A program made the position numbers and the translations under genes. Of a stretch of DNA of 64,000 nt, positions 33,561-46,511 are shown piece by piece. Below the pieces are notes generated by a model. It did not search any database, had not been told where the DNA came from, and was given only the letters and a program-made list of their open reading frames with translations. Numbering within the stretch: the first letter of the stretch is position 1; each line of letters opens with the position of its first letter. Source of the stretch: Microcebus murinus (lineage: Eukaryota > Chordata > Mammalia > Primates > Cheirogaleidae); contig NC_134108.1 of the NCBI RefSeq assembly GCF_040939455.1, positions 54,451,501-54,515,500 on the forward strand. Direction: 5' to 3'.

Positions 33561-33982
33561 TAATAATTTTTTATTTAAATATTTATGGGGATACATATGT
33601 TTAGGTTACATATATTGTCTTTGCACCACCTGAGTCAGAGCTACAAGTGTGCCCATCCCCTAGACAGTGTGCATCACACCCATTAGGTGTGCATTTACCC
33701 ATCCTCTCCTACCCCCCCACCTGCCCAACACCTGATAAATGTTACCTTCATATGTGCATGTAAGTGTTGATCTATCAGTACCAATTTGATGGTGAGAACA
33801 TGAGTTGCTTGTTTCACCATTCTTGTGATACTTCACTTAGCAGAATGGGCTCTAGCACCTCACAATTGCAAAGATGTGGAAACAACCCAAATGACCATGA
33901 ATACCTGAGTGGATTAATAAAATGCAGTATATGTATACTATGGAGTACTACTTAGCCCCCAAAAATGATGATAATAATTTTT
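33561..33982 (-). mobile_element. LINE-1 3' end with 5' inversion (twin priming)
   Basis: Two L1 segments joined in opposite orientation. 33572-33856 is minus-strand: tail, 3' UTR and last ORF2 codons. 33857-33971 is plus-strand and holds the ORF2 segment that normally lies immediately upstream (AATTGCAAAGATGTGGAAAC to GTACTACTTAGCC). The inverted and upright parts are adjacent in the parent L1, which is the signature of twin priming during target-primed reverse transcription. A short direct repeat TAATAATTTTT at 33561-33571 and 33972-33982 may be the target-site duplication, though its T-richness makes it ambiguous. Confidence 0.85.
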
Positions 33983-34899
33983 GAATTATTTTACAAACTA
34001 TAATTACTTCACAGAGCACATATCCATTTTATTAATTAGTTCCATCTTAATTAATTCCATTTTAATAATTAAGATGCATTGTGTAATTTGTAAATTGACC
34101 TTAGAAATATATAGGCACAGCTTCTTGCTTTATTGCTTATGGTGATGTGATAAAACTCATAATGTGTTATATAACCCCAACCTGTCAATCACCTCAAAAG
34201 GCAGGAAACAACAACAGATCCTGCCAGGAAAAAGGTGGGACAAACTAGTGAGCTTACAAAAGGCAGCCTGTGCTCAGACTTTGTGGTCTTTCTACACTGA
34301 TGGAGACTGACCTGTTCCACTCTCTTTTGAATGTATTTTCACTTTTTATGGCTTCCTTCTTCATTTTAACTTTGTGTATCTTCTTTCTGTTTCCTGTATT
34401 AAACCATGTGGAATTGCTCTGTATATGTGATCATTCTGTCATGAGCTTAACTCGGTACTAATACTCATTCTTGACACTGGGAACAGGGACGACCAGGGAA
34501 CATCCAGATAAACTTAACCCTAATTTCTATTTCTCTGTAGGTTATTTTATTTGTGTTCTTAATTTTGGGGCCACTAATAACCTTCTTTCATTTTTTGTGT
34601 GAACCTTCTACCTAATTCCTTACTGGACTGTGGATCTGGCCAGGCTAGATCTGGGACTATATTTCTGTATGTACATACAATTTGAAACTCGCTGTATTCT
34701 CCTTCTCTTGGTTTTGCTATAGACATAGACTATATACTGCTTTAATTGTTCTTCTTTTTAATCTGTTTTTGTTACTCTATATGGGAATTTTTATTATGCG
34801 TTCATCATTATTCTACAAGAAACTCAATGAAATGCTTTCTCTCTCCATCTCTTTCTCTTATTTTTATAGACATATTTTTTTCATATCATTTACCTTATC
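33983..34899. other. Unassigned sequence, possible old LTR at 34190-34510
   Basis: The block 34190-34510 is less AT-rich and holds an ATTAAA at about 34399 followed by mixed sequence, faintly LTR-like, but I cannot identify a family or boundaries. The open frames 34270-34461 and 34682-34993 give no recognisable protein. Confidence 0.3.
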
Positions 34900-36060
34900 T
34901 GTAAAGAATGTTCAAACCCAAACAAAAACACTCCCTCTCAGGAGCCCCTACACCCCTCCAGGTATCCCTCTGATTCTCTCCTTCCATTTATAACTAAACT
35001 TCTTATTTTTCTCAATTTTTCATTCACTTGTCATCGTATATCATTATGGCTTTATCCCAACTTACTTCACAGAAATAGTTTTGCTAATTCCCCAGAGCTC
35101 CACCTTGCTTAAAGAAAAAAGTTTTACCTTGATTTCCTAGTAATATTCATTCGGTATTAATGACATTATCACTATTAAGATGATTTCTTCTGTTTTTTTT
35201 CCCCAAAACTTTTATGAAATAACTTTTTAAAATGTAATTCCTACCTTTCTCCTTATACCTTCAGGGTCTCATTTTGTGATTAATTATTCCCTACTTAGCT
35301 TTTAAGCATTTAGTTAATTATAGTTTGATCCTATATCCTCTTCTTTTCCTATAACATATACTTTTGGGGAGATGACAATTGCCTAAAACTTTGGTTATTG
35401 CATTACTAGTTAATATCCAGAATGAAATTTGCAGTTTCCTGATGCCTTTGTGTAACTCTAAAGTATTTATACTTTAGATGTTCCATGCTATTCTTATCAT
35501 CTTATTGTCATATTATCTTATTATTCTTGTTATCTCACCCCTAAATTTATTTTTCTCAGTTTTTTCTATGGAATATATAATCATCACATCATTTATTAAG
35601 CCAGAAACCTCAGAGATATTCATGACACTTTATTTTTTCTATTATCCATAATACTTTATTTTCTTACAGCACTATGCAATCTTCACCAAATCCTATGATA
35701 TTTACAACCTAGCTATCTCTCTAATTCATATGTTTTCCTTTATTTATACCCCAGTGCTATATTCTAAATGATCATAATCTTGCCTCTGGATTCTTACACT
35801 GCTCTCTCAAGTGGTCTCCTAATTTGTTGTCTTGCATTCTTCTAATTTATTATCTACATTGCTGTCGGGATTTTTTTTTAACTAAATCTAGTTATATCAT
35901 CCCTTCACAACAAGATTAAAACAAATGAAAATCCGACCATTTAAAGATGCTAAAGATGATAATCCACAATGACCATTAGTCCCTTGCATTGTTTGACCTC
36001 TCTCTGCTTAACTTGATCTCCCATCACATCACTTTCTTTCTCATATATGGCAAGACAGGT
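34900..36060 (+). mobile_element. L2 LINE body fragment (ORF2-derived, sense)
   Basis: Long, old L2 segment recognisable from ordered phrases: ACTCCCTCTCAGGAGCCCCT, CTGATTCTCTCCTTCCATTT, AAGCCAGAAACCTCAGAGAT, CTTCACCAAATCCTATGAT, TCAAGTGGTCTCCTAATTTG, ATTGCTGTCGGGATTTTTTT and CTAAAGATGATAATCCACAA. These follow the order of L2 ORF2 from mid-coding region to near its end. All frames are broken. Part of the middle is deleted or unrecognisable (35100-35580). Confidence 0.75.
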
Positions 36061-39000
36061 TTTCAAGCTTCAAGAACTGTCCATATTGGATAATTCTAGA
36101 TAATCATGGAAATCATGGGGATATATAAAAGCATTATACATCGATATTCATTATATGTCAATTCTCTACAATAGAGTAAGGTAAGGTGAATTTTTTTCAG
36201 ATTATCAACCAAGACAGAAAGAGTATATATGATTCTTATTGTGTAAACACACATTTCAGAATATATTTCATGTAGTATGTAGATGTTAGACACCTGCTTG
36301 CCTGGGTGACTGATGTTTGGCCTATGGTTCTAAGTCTGTTAATACAGTGACTATAGATGTTACTTAAGCCCAGCCAGTAATATATTGTCTCTAACTGTAA
36401 GGTTGGTTCCAAAGACTGGCAGGTACAAAATGGTACTATATCTCAGTACATTTTATAGATTTTGTGGTGAATACTTTTCTTTTACAAAATCTTAATAGTG
36501 GGAACAGTAGAGGAACAAGCTGGACAACCATTAATATTTTCTTGTTTCCTCAGCAAGATAGAGAATGACCCACTTTTAATATTTAATGTCAGTGCATTCA
36601 AAGGAATTAAAAAATACATTCTATTTCACAATGAATTTATTCCCACACTTTTATATCTCAACTGAATAAATAACAACTCTAATAAAATATGTCAATGTAA
36701 AACTTATTGCCCTTAAAGGAATTAGACACCCAGTCCCCCATTCCTAATTCTTTTTTAGAAGCATCATAATATAATGCACTTAAAATGCCCATAATATTAC
36801 TACTAGCTAAAACATATCATACCATTTGGAAGACTGGTAAAAAGATTGTGGCAACAACCTGGTAGTAATTTGCACAGCAAACAGGAAGTCTGAAGAGATC
36901 TTGTTTGACATCAGAGGCATGATGTATGTGTCGGGCCATTTCAGGTTGGTTATGGAAACAACTTTTGATAACTTCTTAACACTTACTGTCCTGTAGATCA
37001 AGCAGTTAAAAGTAGATCAGTTTTGTAATCTGTTTTGTTTCAACAAGATAAATACAAAACAATAACACTCCACAGGTATATTTAGTTCTCAAGGTTTTTT
37101 ATAAGCTCGAATCATAAAGTAGACTCATATTAACTTTTAATAACACAGTACAATCATCCAAACTTCAGGCCTGGAAAGCCTGGGATAAGTGATGCCTGTC
37201 ACAACGCAGCTCTACTAGATGTGGGAAGGTAGACAATAGCAATATGCCCAACAGCTGCGGAGTGCTGAACTGTCACAAGATGACACAGCAGTGACAGGCA
37301 GAATAAATTCTTTTAAGGATATGCTGAAATGAAGCATGACTTCAGATAGGTGGAAAAGCCTAGGAAATAATAAAATACCAACTCCAACTGAGGTAGTTCT
37401 AAAAATCCTATAATAAAAGATAAGTATGACTAGGCTAAATGTCACTAAAATCTGTAAAACTAAGATAGCATTTGCTTGTTTGCAGAAAACTGGTTGTTGG
37501 TCATTCATCTGTCTTTTCAAGTTTGTCCATGTGCATATACATTTTCTGTTTTGAATATACGAAAATTTCTTTCAGTTTGCAATTTTTTGGTTTGTTTTTC
37601 TAGGTATGTTTCCTCTCTTTTGAAGCACAGTAAATAACACTTACTTAAATATGTTTTGGACAAAAATATCCAGTATTCCTGCAAACCATCCTGGAAGAAT
37701 AGACTTTTAATACTTTTTATGATAAATTTTGTCAATGATAAGAATGTCTTCTCTTCTCAGGTAAAATGACTGTCTACCTGACAGTTACAGTTTATCTTTT
37801 CAGTAAATTCATTTTCTCTTTTGGAAAATTGACAAGGAGTACATCCATATCTCTTGTAGTTAATGGCTGTTATCACTGAGATGATAGATATTCTTCTAAA
37901 TATTCTCAAGGGTGATCTTTATTGTCAGTGTTTACTTGCTGTCACTCCTGAATTTGGGTATGGTTGATAGAATTACAACAGTGAAGCAAGAAGATTTCCC
38001 CATACTATTTTTTAGCATGTCCAAGATTTTACCATATTTTATATTAATATGATCAACAAAAGATGTGACATTCTACCAAATTATTCATAAAAACTATAAC
38101 AATATGCAAAGTCATAAAAGGATAGCAAAACTAAATCTTATAAAGTTTTTCTTTCATGATATTGAGTGAAATAGGTGCTTTTAGTATCCCAAAAAATAAA
38201 ATATGGCAAATCATGTAAAAATTACATTGGCAGTGAATTTTTTAGTTAAATTATTTTTTCTTTAAGTGGAATATGAAAGTTGAGGAGATTGCAATCTAGT
38301 TCAATGTTTTAATTTTAATATGAACCACTAGAGAAAGATGGGGATATGTCTATTTTGTATTACTTTTTCAATATGTTTCCACAACCAAATTTCTCGAGTA
38401 TATCCATTATGCATGGCAAAGCATCACCTCTTTGTAATCGTAATCTCTACAGGTTCAGGTTGACAAATATTTATTCATGGGAATCTTAGGATATAGTGTC
38501 TGTGAATTCCCAGATAAGAACATAAATCTGTAGCATAACAAACACAGTGTTTCACCATAAGCTATAGGAAGGGAAATGCTACTGAATATAACATATAGCA
38601 TACAAGTCTTTATAGTAACATTGTTAAAAATAGTCTTAATGTTTTGAGAGGTTTTCTCTGAAATACTCTAAATTAAAAATATTTTTAAATAAATGTTAAA
38701 TATTCTGTTTGAAATAATATCACATCCTTTCCTGTGGTGGCCAAATACAGTGGTAATATTGCCTTATTCACTGATCATCTTGAAAATATAACCTCCAAAT
38801 TCTCTTCTGTGCTAAAATGTAGCAACCATGACACATAATATGATCAGAGCTATATATTTGTGGTTGTGGTACCGCTAACTTCAATTTGTCTTAACATTAA
38901 TATTTTATGTTGTGATATTCATCTGGATTTAAGTCAAATTTCAGTTTGTTGAAGAGGAGAAAGTAGAAATTTATATGTAGTTTTAATATTTTAAGCTATA

Positions 39001-40204
39001 TATTTTTAAAGAAAATTTAAATTATAAGTATAAATATATTTGTTTTCATATCACATTTTAATAATACTTAATTTTGTGTATATATTGCATAAATCCTTAT
39101 TACTTAGAATTATTATCATTAAAAGTTATAAATCAGATGTGAAAGCACTGGTTTAGAAATTACTCTTTAACCACAATGGAAGTCATTGGTCCTGACATAC
39201 CTAGTCTTACAGTAGCTGGAAGTTATTCCCATAACAAAATATAATTCTCAGCATGGAGATCACATAGAATCAATAAGCAACATATTCATTTAATACTATA
39301 AAGAACAATGGATCTTTGAATATATTTAAAAAACATTAAATTTCAACTTTTGTATACTGTGGAATAAAACTTTGATACATAAAAGTTTATAAATGCAAAA
39401 TACATTCAACTTTTCATAGTAGAAAACTTCTGTATGTGTTAAAAAATGCATATTATTCAAATTTTTCCAGTGGAAGAATATACATCTAGTGATAAGATCA
39501 GTTTATATGATAAAATTACTCAAAATGTAAGCTATTGTTTCACAAATATCCAAAAATATGATTATAAAAGACAAAGATGCCACTGCTCAGTCTAATATAA
39601 TATCATAAACTTTTTCATCTATGAATAACATAATCATCTATTTTTGACTAATTTAATTAGGAATGTAAAGTAATTTGCCCTTTGGCAGTGTTCTTTGTGG
39701 GTTTAATTCATAAGCCTTTAACTTTCATATAGTCTATTATTTTTTATGATCTATCTCAAGGAAACACAAGCTACAAAGTACATAACTCTAAAGAAAGATT
39801 GTCAGGAACCATTCAAGTGTCTGTAGAACTTGTCCATCAATGTGTAAAGACCAAATGAGTTCAGACACGACTAAATTCAACCTTTTAGATAAATGGGGAA
39901 GAATCATATGATAAAAAGGTCCTTGTAGTGTTTGTTCCAAGCTGACTATTTCCAATGTGGAACTCATGGACCCTGACTTGTTCCAGGTCTCTGTGTTCCT
40001 TTTCTGCTACTATGGCCCTAGTTGGGGATTTTCAGAGACAATGTAGTCCATTTACTCAGGACCATTCTTTTGCCGCAGCTAATGGAAGCCAGAAATGAGG
40101 CTGGGCTGGCCACCATTTCCACTAATGACTTCCTATCATTTCTATTATGAAAATGGAAGGAGAGAAGGTCGAGGAAAGCAATCATACTTATTCTTTTTTT
40201 TAAT
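36061..40204. other. 4.1 kb of unassigned, largely unique sequence
   Basis: The longest stretch without a recognised repeat. At 37140-37735 composition is more balanced and two minus-strand open frames (37517-37735, 72 codons; 37215-37520, 101 codons) overlap by 4 bases; the downstream one has two hydrophobic segments, but I recognise neither. At 39780-40190 another less AT-rich block holds a 79-codon minus-strand frame, also unrecognised. No tRNA, CpG island or promoter was seen. Confidence 0.45.
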
Positions 40205-40720
40205 CCCACACATTTTTTTAATTGACAGATAAAGTTGTATGTATTTACTGTATACAATATGATGCTTTCAAGAATATATACTTTGTGGAATGACTAAATC
40301 CAGTTAATTAACATATGTATTACATCACTTATCATGTTTGTGCTCAGAACACTTTATATCAAATACCTTAGCATTTTTCAAGAATACAATATGTTGTTAA
40401 CTATAGTCACCTTGAACTTATTCCTCATATCTCACTGAAATTTTGTATCCATTGACCAGCATCTATCTCCCCAAAATCTGCTTCCTGTAGCCATCATCAT
40501 CCTAGTTTTATTATAGTAACTACCATACTACTTTCTACTTTTATAAGATCAACTTTTACAGGTTCCACATATGAGTGTGAGCAGGCAGTATTTGGCTTTC
40601 TGTGCATGGCTTATTTCACTTAATATCCTCCAGGTTCATCTATGTTGTTGCAAATGAATTGATTCCTTTCTTTTTGTGGTGAATAGTATTCCATTCTGTA
40701 TATATACCATATTTTCTTAA
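40205..40720 (-). mobile_element. Old LINE-1 3' end (L1MA-like)
   Basis: Reverse-strand L1 3' UTR (plus-strand wording TTTTAATTGACAGATAAAG, then TGTTAACTATAGTCACCTTG) followed by the last ORF2 codons, ending near 40720 at ATATACCATATTTTCTTA. Confidence 0.82.
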
Positions 40721-40864
40721 AAGTATGGTACCAGAAAGCAAGTCACATTTACTAAGTTAAAATATTCTACCTACTGTTGTTTTGGAGAGAGCATAGAATT
40801 ACTTTTCCTGGCTTCAGAAATGAGAAGTTGTATTCCACTAACTCTTTCCTACTTTGAAACTTTG

Positions 40865-41758
40865 GTTTCTTTTTTTTAAAATTAATTAATTTATTTTTTT
40901 ATTTTGGCATATTATGGGGGTACAAATTTTAAGGTTTCAAAAAATGCCCTTTCCCCCCTCCACCCACAAGTCTGAGTTTCCAGCATGACCATCCCCCAGA
41001 TGGTGCACATCCCACTCATTATGTATGTATACACCCGACCCCCACGCCCCTCCCACCTGCCCAATACCCTATTACTGTAGTTCCTATGTGTCCACTTAGG
41101 TGCTGCTCAGCTAATACCAGTTTGCTGGTGAGTATATGTGGTGCTTGTTTTTCCATTCTTGGGATACTTCACTTAGTAGTATGGGTTCCAGTTCTAACCA
41201 GGAAAATACAAGATGTGCTATATCACCATTGTTTCTTAGAGCTGAACAGTACTCCATGATATACATATACCACATTTTATTAATCCATTCTTGGATTGAT
41301 GGGCACTTGGGCTGTTTCCACAGCCTTGCAATTATGAATTGTGCTGCTATAAACATTCGAGTGCAGGTGTCTTTTTTATAGAGTGTCATTGGATCTTTTG
41401 GGTAGATCCCCAGTAATGGGATTGCTGGATCAAAGGGTAGATCCACTTGTATCGCTTTGAGGTATCTCCACATTGCTTTCCACAGAGGTTGAACTAGTTT
41501 GCAGTCCCACCAGCACTGTTGGAATTTTCCTCTCTCTCAGCATCCACGCCAGCATTTATTGTTTGGGGACTTTTTGATAAAGGCCATTCTCACTGGAGTT
41601 AAGTGATATCTCATTGTGGTTTTGATTTGCATTTCACTGATGATTAGAGATGTTGAGCATTTTTTCATGTTTGTTGGCCATTAGTCTGTCTTCTTTAGAA
41701 AAGTTTCTGTTCAAGTCCTTTGCCCACTTTTTGATAGGGTTATTTGATTTTTTCTGTA
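40865..41758 (-). mobile_element. Young LINE-1 3' part, 5'-truncated
   Basis: Minus-strand L1 of the same subfamily as 18416-19820: A-tail complement and AT-rich end at 40865-40905, 3' UTR with the C-rich complement of the G-tract (40950-41060), then ORF2 C-terminus to about 41758. No clear target-site duplication was found. Confidence 0.9.
41111..41473 (-). pseudogene. LINE-1 ORF2 C-terminal fragment
   Basis: A 120-codon open stretch covering the end of ORF2: [20 protein letters not shown] near the start, WINKMWYMYIMEYCSAL in the middle and SPANWY before the natural stop at 41111-41113. It contains no catalytic domain. A substitution changes Y to C within the conserved MEYYSA segment. Upstream ORF2 sequence continues in other frames to about 41758. 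Confidence 0.9.
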
Positions 41759-43091
41759 TTTTGAAGAAATGTTATATTTCCAAGATATAAAACATATACC
41801 CATATGTGAATGGAAGGAAAAAATATATCTAACAAAAACATAAAAGGAGCCATAGTATCTATTCCTGCATTTGTGTAATTCTTGGTTGGTTAACTTCCGA
41901 GTGGAACTTCAGAAGTCAAGCCATGCACAACTGGTGTGTATGTGTGTGTGTAAGAGAGAGACTTTTGCTTTTTAGATGTGAAATAATTGTTGTATTCTAG
42001 AAGTCCCAAAGTCATCTGTATTTTAAAATTTATAGATCTGGTAAAGCTTTCCACAAGACTAATTAAATATATATATAATATTTTGGTATTTTGCTTCTAG
42101 TGGCTGTTTTGTTTAACTGCCTAATGGAACTCTTCAATGGGCTCCCATGTATGTGCATGCATATTTATTTTATAATTTTTATAATTATTACAAATAAAAA
42201 CTGAGTTTCACAAAATTGATCCAGCTATTTAGGAAAGTTTTGACATCTATTACCCTGTATTATCATCCAGTTTAGCCCCTCTCTTAAATAGAAAACTGAG
42301 AAACAGATACAATACTGATATATTATCCTAAGAAGGAATTCATCTTTCTCTATAATCAGATAAAGACTTAATACAGCCAATATAAAAGTACAAACTCCCA
42401 TAATATAGATTTAGGAAAGGTAGACTTTTGTTTTCTTTTCTTTTTTTCTTTTATTAATTTGGAAGAGATTTTTAGACAATAGGTAGTCACCATCACATTA
42501 AAGCCAAATAAAAGTTAATAAAACCATATATCCAGCCCAAGCAGGAGTGATTTTTATATTTTTTCTTACCTTATAAAGTCACATTGCAACTCTCCTCCAT
42601 TGATCTAAGATTTCTTTGAATGATTTGATAATCTGCCCTCAGAGTTAATTATTTACCTGTTATCTTCACAAAGTTATTGCCTTGGTCATCTAGCATCATG
42701 ATTGTTGACTTTTTGAATATTGAATTGCTGATATTTATTTCCTCCTGGAAAGTAATTGCATTTATATTCAATTTTTTGATATGTGAACAAAAATGAAACA
42801 AAACAGCAGGATAATGAACATACAATTCTGAGTTAATTGTGGCACTGTGCATAATTTGTATACATGAATTCTTTTTTAGCATATAATTTGATGTGAGTTG
42901 AGCTTCACTAAATCTAAACTAGGTGTCTCATATTTAAAAAATCACCCTATTTTTATCCATTTATTCATTGCAAACATGCCATTTTTGAAGGCCATTGGGT
43001 AAATGTACATAAATTACTTTATAAAATCAAAATAAGTTCAAGGAGTAAAATTTAAAATTATTTTATAAAATAAAACATGTAGAATAATTTC
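41759..43091. other. Unassigned AT-rich sequence
   Basis: No gene or repeat recognised. Contains a short TG/AG run at 41938-41960. The 77-codon minus-strand frame 42649-42882 has no recognisable feature. Confidence 0.5.
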
Positions 43092-43444
43092 TTAACCAGT
43101 TCGGTACAGTGCTCACTGACCGGGAAACTTTGCCCACAGCCGGCACTCATAGTCCGCACCATAGTCTGTGCTGTGCATTGACGACGAATCCGTTTTGCTC
43201 TTGTGTGGTAAGGAAAGCTTTAAAGCACTGAAAGCTTGTTTGACTTTACAGGCAGCTTTACTTGTAATGTAAATCAGAATAGGTAACATACATATATTTT
43301 TTATTATGTTATTTTTAAATGTTCACAATTTTATTTTGATAAATGAAAAATTAGAAAAGTCATATCACGGCTGTCAGCTAAAGTCGCTGTGCGCATTCAT
43401 CTGTGACTATCAACTGTAGTCGACGCTGGTACCGAAGTGGTTAA
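43092..43444. mobile_element. piggyBac-like MITE with TTAA target duplication
   Basis: A 345-bp element (43096-43440) flanked by TTAA at 43092-43095 and 43441-43444. Its ends are inverted repeats: left CCAGTTCGGTAC (43096-43107), right, on the other strand, CCACTTCGGTAC (11 of 12 identical). TTAA duplication and a CC-starting terminal inverted repeat are hallmarks of the piggyBac superfamily. The outer parts are GC- and CpG-rich (I count 13 CpGs) while the centre is AT-rich. There is no open frame, so it would have needed a transposase in trans. Retained CpGs imply a recent insertion compared with its surroundings. Non-autonomous piggyBac elements of recent age are known in mouse lemurs. Confidence 0.85.
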
Positions 43445-43841
43445 CAAGGTTTGAGACAAGAACGAAGGTTAAGCTTATCACTAAAATAAGTATCCGCATT
43501 CTTGAACCAAAGCAAATGGGCTGTACATAGACACATTTAATTTAGGAGTGCACATTTGGGCTCATCAGCTCCTTGTCCCTCACAAAATTATCTACATCTC
43601 TTAAAACATATGTGCTACAGCATATCGTTTGTGTATCTGTAATACAATACTTATCTGCTGTATTGTTACTTAACATGCTTTTATAATATATATTCAAATA
43701 AATAAATAACTCTGGTCAAGTTATATCAAAATAGCTACACCAAAGATTGCTATTTTGTGTCAGTTTATCTCATAAGCTACTTGATTATAAGAAGTCTCAT
43801 GAATAAATATTAGCGACAAGTGCCTGACTTACTGATATTTT
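43445..43841. other. Unassigned AT-rich sequence
   Basis: Nothing recognised between the piggyBac-like element and the MIR. Confidence 0.5.
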
Positions 43842-44060
43842 ATGAATCAGTGTGATATGGAGAAAGCACACAAATTGGGAACAAAAAGGCCTGGGCTTAA
43901 AACCTTTATGCTGCTCATACTAGTTATTTCCTCTTGGATAGATTACTTAATCTTTCATAGCCTTAACCTCCTTGTCTGTAAATTGTCATCAAGGTTGTTA
44001 GGTGAATTGGAAATGTGTAAAGTGTCTGGATTAGGTTAAATGCTTAGTGTACTCCCAATT
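43842..44060 (+). repeat. MIR (tRNA-derived SINE)
   Basis: Ordered MIR phrases in sense direction: AAAAAGGCCTGGGCTTAAAA, then a core with TTACTTAATCTTTCATAGCC, CCTTGTCTGTAAATTGTCAT, AAGGTTGTTAGGTGAATTGG and GTGTAAAGTGTCTGGATTAG. It is strongly diverged, as expected for this mammalian-wide SINE. The 65-codon frame 43842-44039 is a reading of the SINE. Confidence 0.75.
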
Positions 44061-46154
44061 AGTCAAAATGTTCTCCTTGTTATTCTACATACAGTAAATA
44101 GAGTGAGGTAGTAGGATTATTATAAAAATCATTTTTCACATAATTTAATTTTTTAAAAATACTGAAATATATTACATTAGCCCATACATTTAATTAATAA
44201 ATAACTGATAGCAAGATGATGGAATAACATATCCTAGACAATTAGTCTATTTTGGAAAGATCAGAAAATTAGAAAAATTATAATACTAAAGCAATATAAT
44301 CTCCATTTATTAATTTTCAATGTAATATATATTTATATATATATAAATTTAACTATCTGCTGTTAATAATTTAGGAAAAATTTTATAGGTCCTTTTTTTT
44401 GTTTAAATATCAATCTGTCACCTATTCAGATATATTACAATGTTAGATGATGTTGTAAGTTTATTTTTATTTCAGAGACTATTATGATGGAAATGTTTTG
44501 TAAACATGATTTTCCATAACTGCTTCATTATATGTATATATACATAAAAAATTAAAGCATTCTATTATTATGCCACATTTAGTTTTGTGCAGTTAGTTGC
44601 TAAAGCAGACAATGTCACCGTGGATAAGTTAGTATAAAATTAATTCTATGTATCTCACACTATTTAAGATAAATTATTAGTAATATTAATGTTATTGGTG
44701 TATTAAAGTATATGAACACTTTGAAATTCTTTATATACAGGCATATTTCCTGCTAGAAATTTGGAACCATTTTATACTATCATCAGGTATCTTGCTGATA
44801 TTGTATGTCTTCATTAATTCTATTCATTATTTTTTCTTTTTTTTAATGTCTTTACCGTTTTAATGATTTGTTTTATTACTATCTATTCGTTAGACTATGA
44901 AGTTGTATCTACTCATATGCATTTATTATTTTGTGAATTTTTTCTTCTCTCTTGCCCAATTTAATATTTAACTATAATAAGAGCTGCTTAGAAAGATATA
45001 AACCTTAAGAATATAAGCCTTTCACCCATACACCCCTTATCACCTATAACAAAACTGAATATAGGAAAAATGTATGAAAAATATATTATGGTCAACTCAA
45101 ATTCATCATAAATCTAATGAAATTTAAGGTTTAGTGCTCCTTACTTGCATATTACACACTAAGGTCTTGAGACAAACTGAAACAATGTATTCATATGGTT
45201 ATACAATTTTAGAAAATTTGCAAGTAAAAGGCATTTATTTTTGCCCTATGTTAAGACTGTTGATCTACTCTTATTTTCTGTTCAGTACATTCCCTCACCT
45301 TAAGGGGGAGAATCATAGGCGCTGTGGCAATTTTTGTATCTTGCCAAGAAAAAAGTTGTATTGGGGAATACATGTAGTTTGGCTTTATTAGACTATATTT
45401 ACTTTATCACTGTGAATTCTGCTAATAGTTGAGTTTTTTTTGTATGTATGCTTTTTAAAAAAAATTGTATGCCAAACTATATAAGCCTTGTAACTCATAA
45501 AATTTGTATCCATCTTGGATGCAATTACTATATGTGGTTGAAAGATCACCTAGAAGTTAATTTTCAACAGGAAGTAAACTAAGCCAAAGAAAATATGATA
45601 AGATCTGAAGGGTAATCCCTTATTTAAAAACATTTAAGTTTGGACTGCAATAAGGTCTATATAACGGTTTCAGTAATTCCAGCTTTGACCCTCATCCCCA
45701 ATCGGTTAGGTTAGTTGATTTGAGAGTGAAGGTGAAAAAGCATTATTTGTATATTCTTTCCCTACTGAGGAGGAAGAGTAGGTTTGTTTTTATTGTCCTA
45801 CTGCTGATCAGATGTCTTTGACCTCAGAGAAGACTCTAATATACCACAGTACCAGTAACACCCTCCTTCCCACATTGTACACCCCATTCCAAAGATGTTA
45901 TCCTTACTTATCCCAACATATGTGCCCTCCTAGAACACCTAAAGAGAACAGCTCTTTTTGTTATATGTATACACAATAGTGAGAGCAGGGTCGAATTAAA
46001 GTAGAAGAAAGGCTTCCATTGGACATTGAGTTCAGGTTAATTTTTTTCTGGTCACATAACTCACTCTCTGTGACATGTGTGAGCTTGCTCACATACATAA
46101 ATAGTCTCACCAAGTCATTCTTGAGTTGAAAAGGAAATCACAGTTGCAATTAAA
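44061..46154. other. Unassigned sequence
   Basis: AT-rich, with TA runs near 44320-44345. The part 45640-46040 is more balanced in composition but not recognised. The 85-codon frame 45134-45391 shows no known domain. Confidence 0.45.
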
Positions 46155-46511
46155 GGAACTCACTTCTTTTTATTTGACCATATTACGGAGGTACAAATGT
46201 TTAGGTTACATATATTGCCCTTGCCCCACCCAAGTCAGAGCTTCAAGTGTGTCCATCCCCCAGACGGTGCACACAACACCCATTGGGTGTGTATATACCC
46301 ACTCCTGCTCCCTTCCCATCTGCCCAAAACCCAATGAAAGTTACTACTATATGTGCACTTAAGTGTTGATCAGTTAATACCAATTTGATGGTGAGTACAT
46401 GTGGTTTTTTTTTCCATTCTTGTGATACTCACTTAGTAGAATGGGCTCCAGCTCTACCCAGGATAATACAAGAGGTGCTAAATCACCATTGTTTTTTGTG
46501 GCTGAGTAGAA
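46155..46511 (-). mobile_element. LINE-1 3' end, minus strand
   Basis: Lineage-specific L1 3' UTR in antisense (TTAGGTTACATATATTGCCC) and the last ORF2 codons, ending near 46511. It forms an inverted pair with 46730-47055. Its 78-codon plus-strand frame is a shadow. Confidence 0.87.

Noticed and set aside
34682..34993. A 103-codon plus-strand hydrophobic frame as a possible membrane protein
   Set aside because: Its 3' part runs into the L2 LINE body starting near 34900, and the hydrophobicity follows from T-rich codons.
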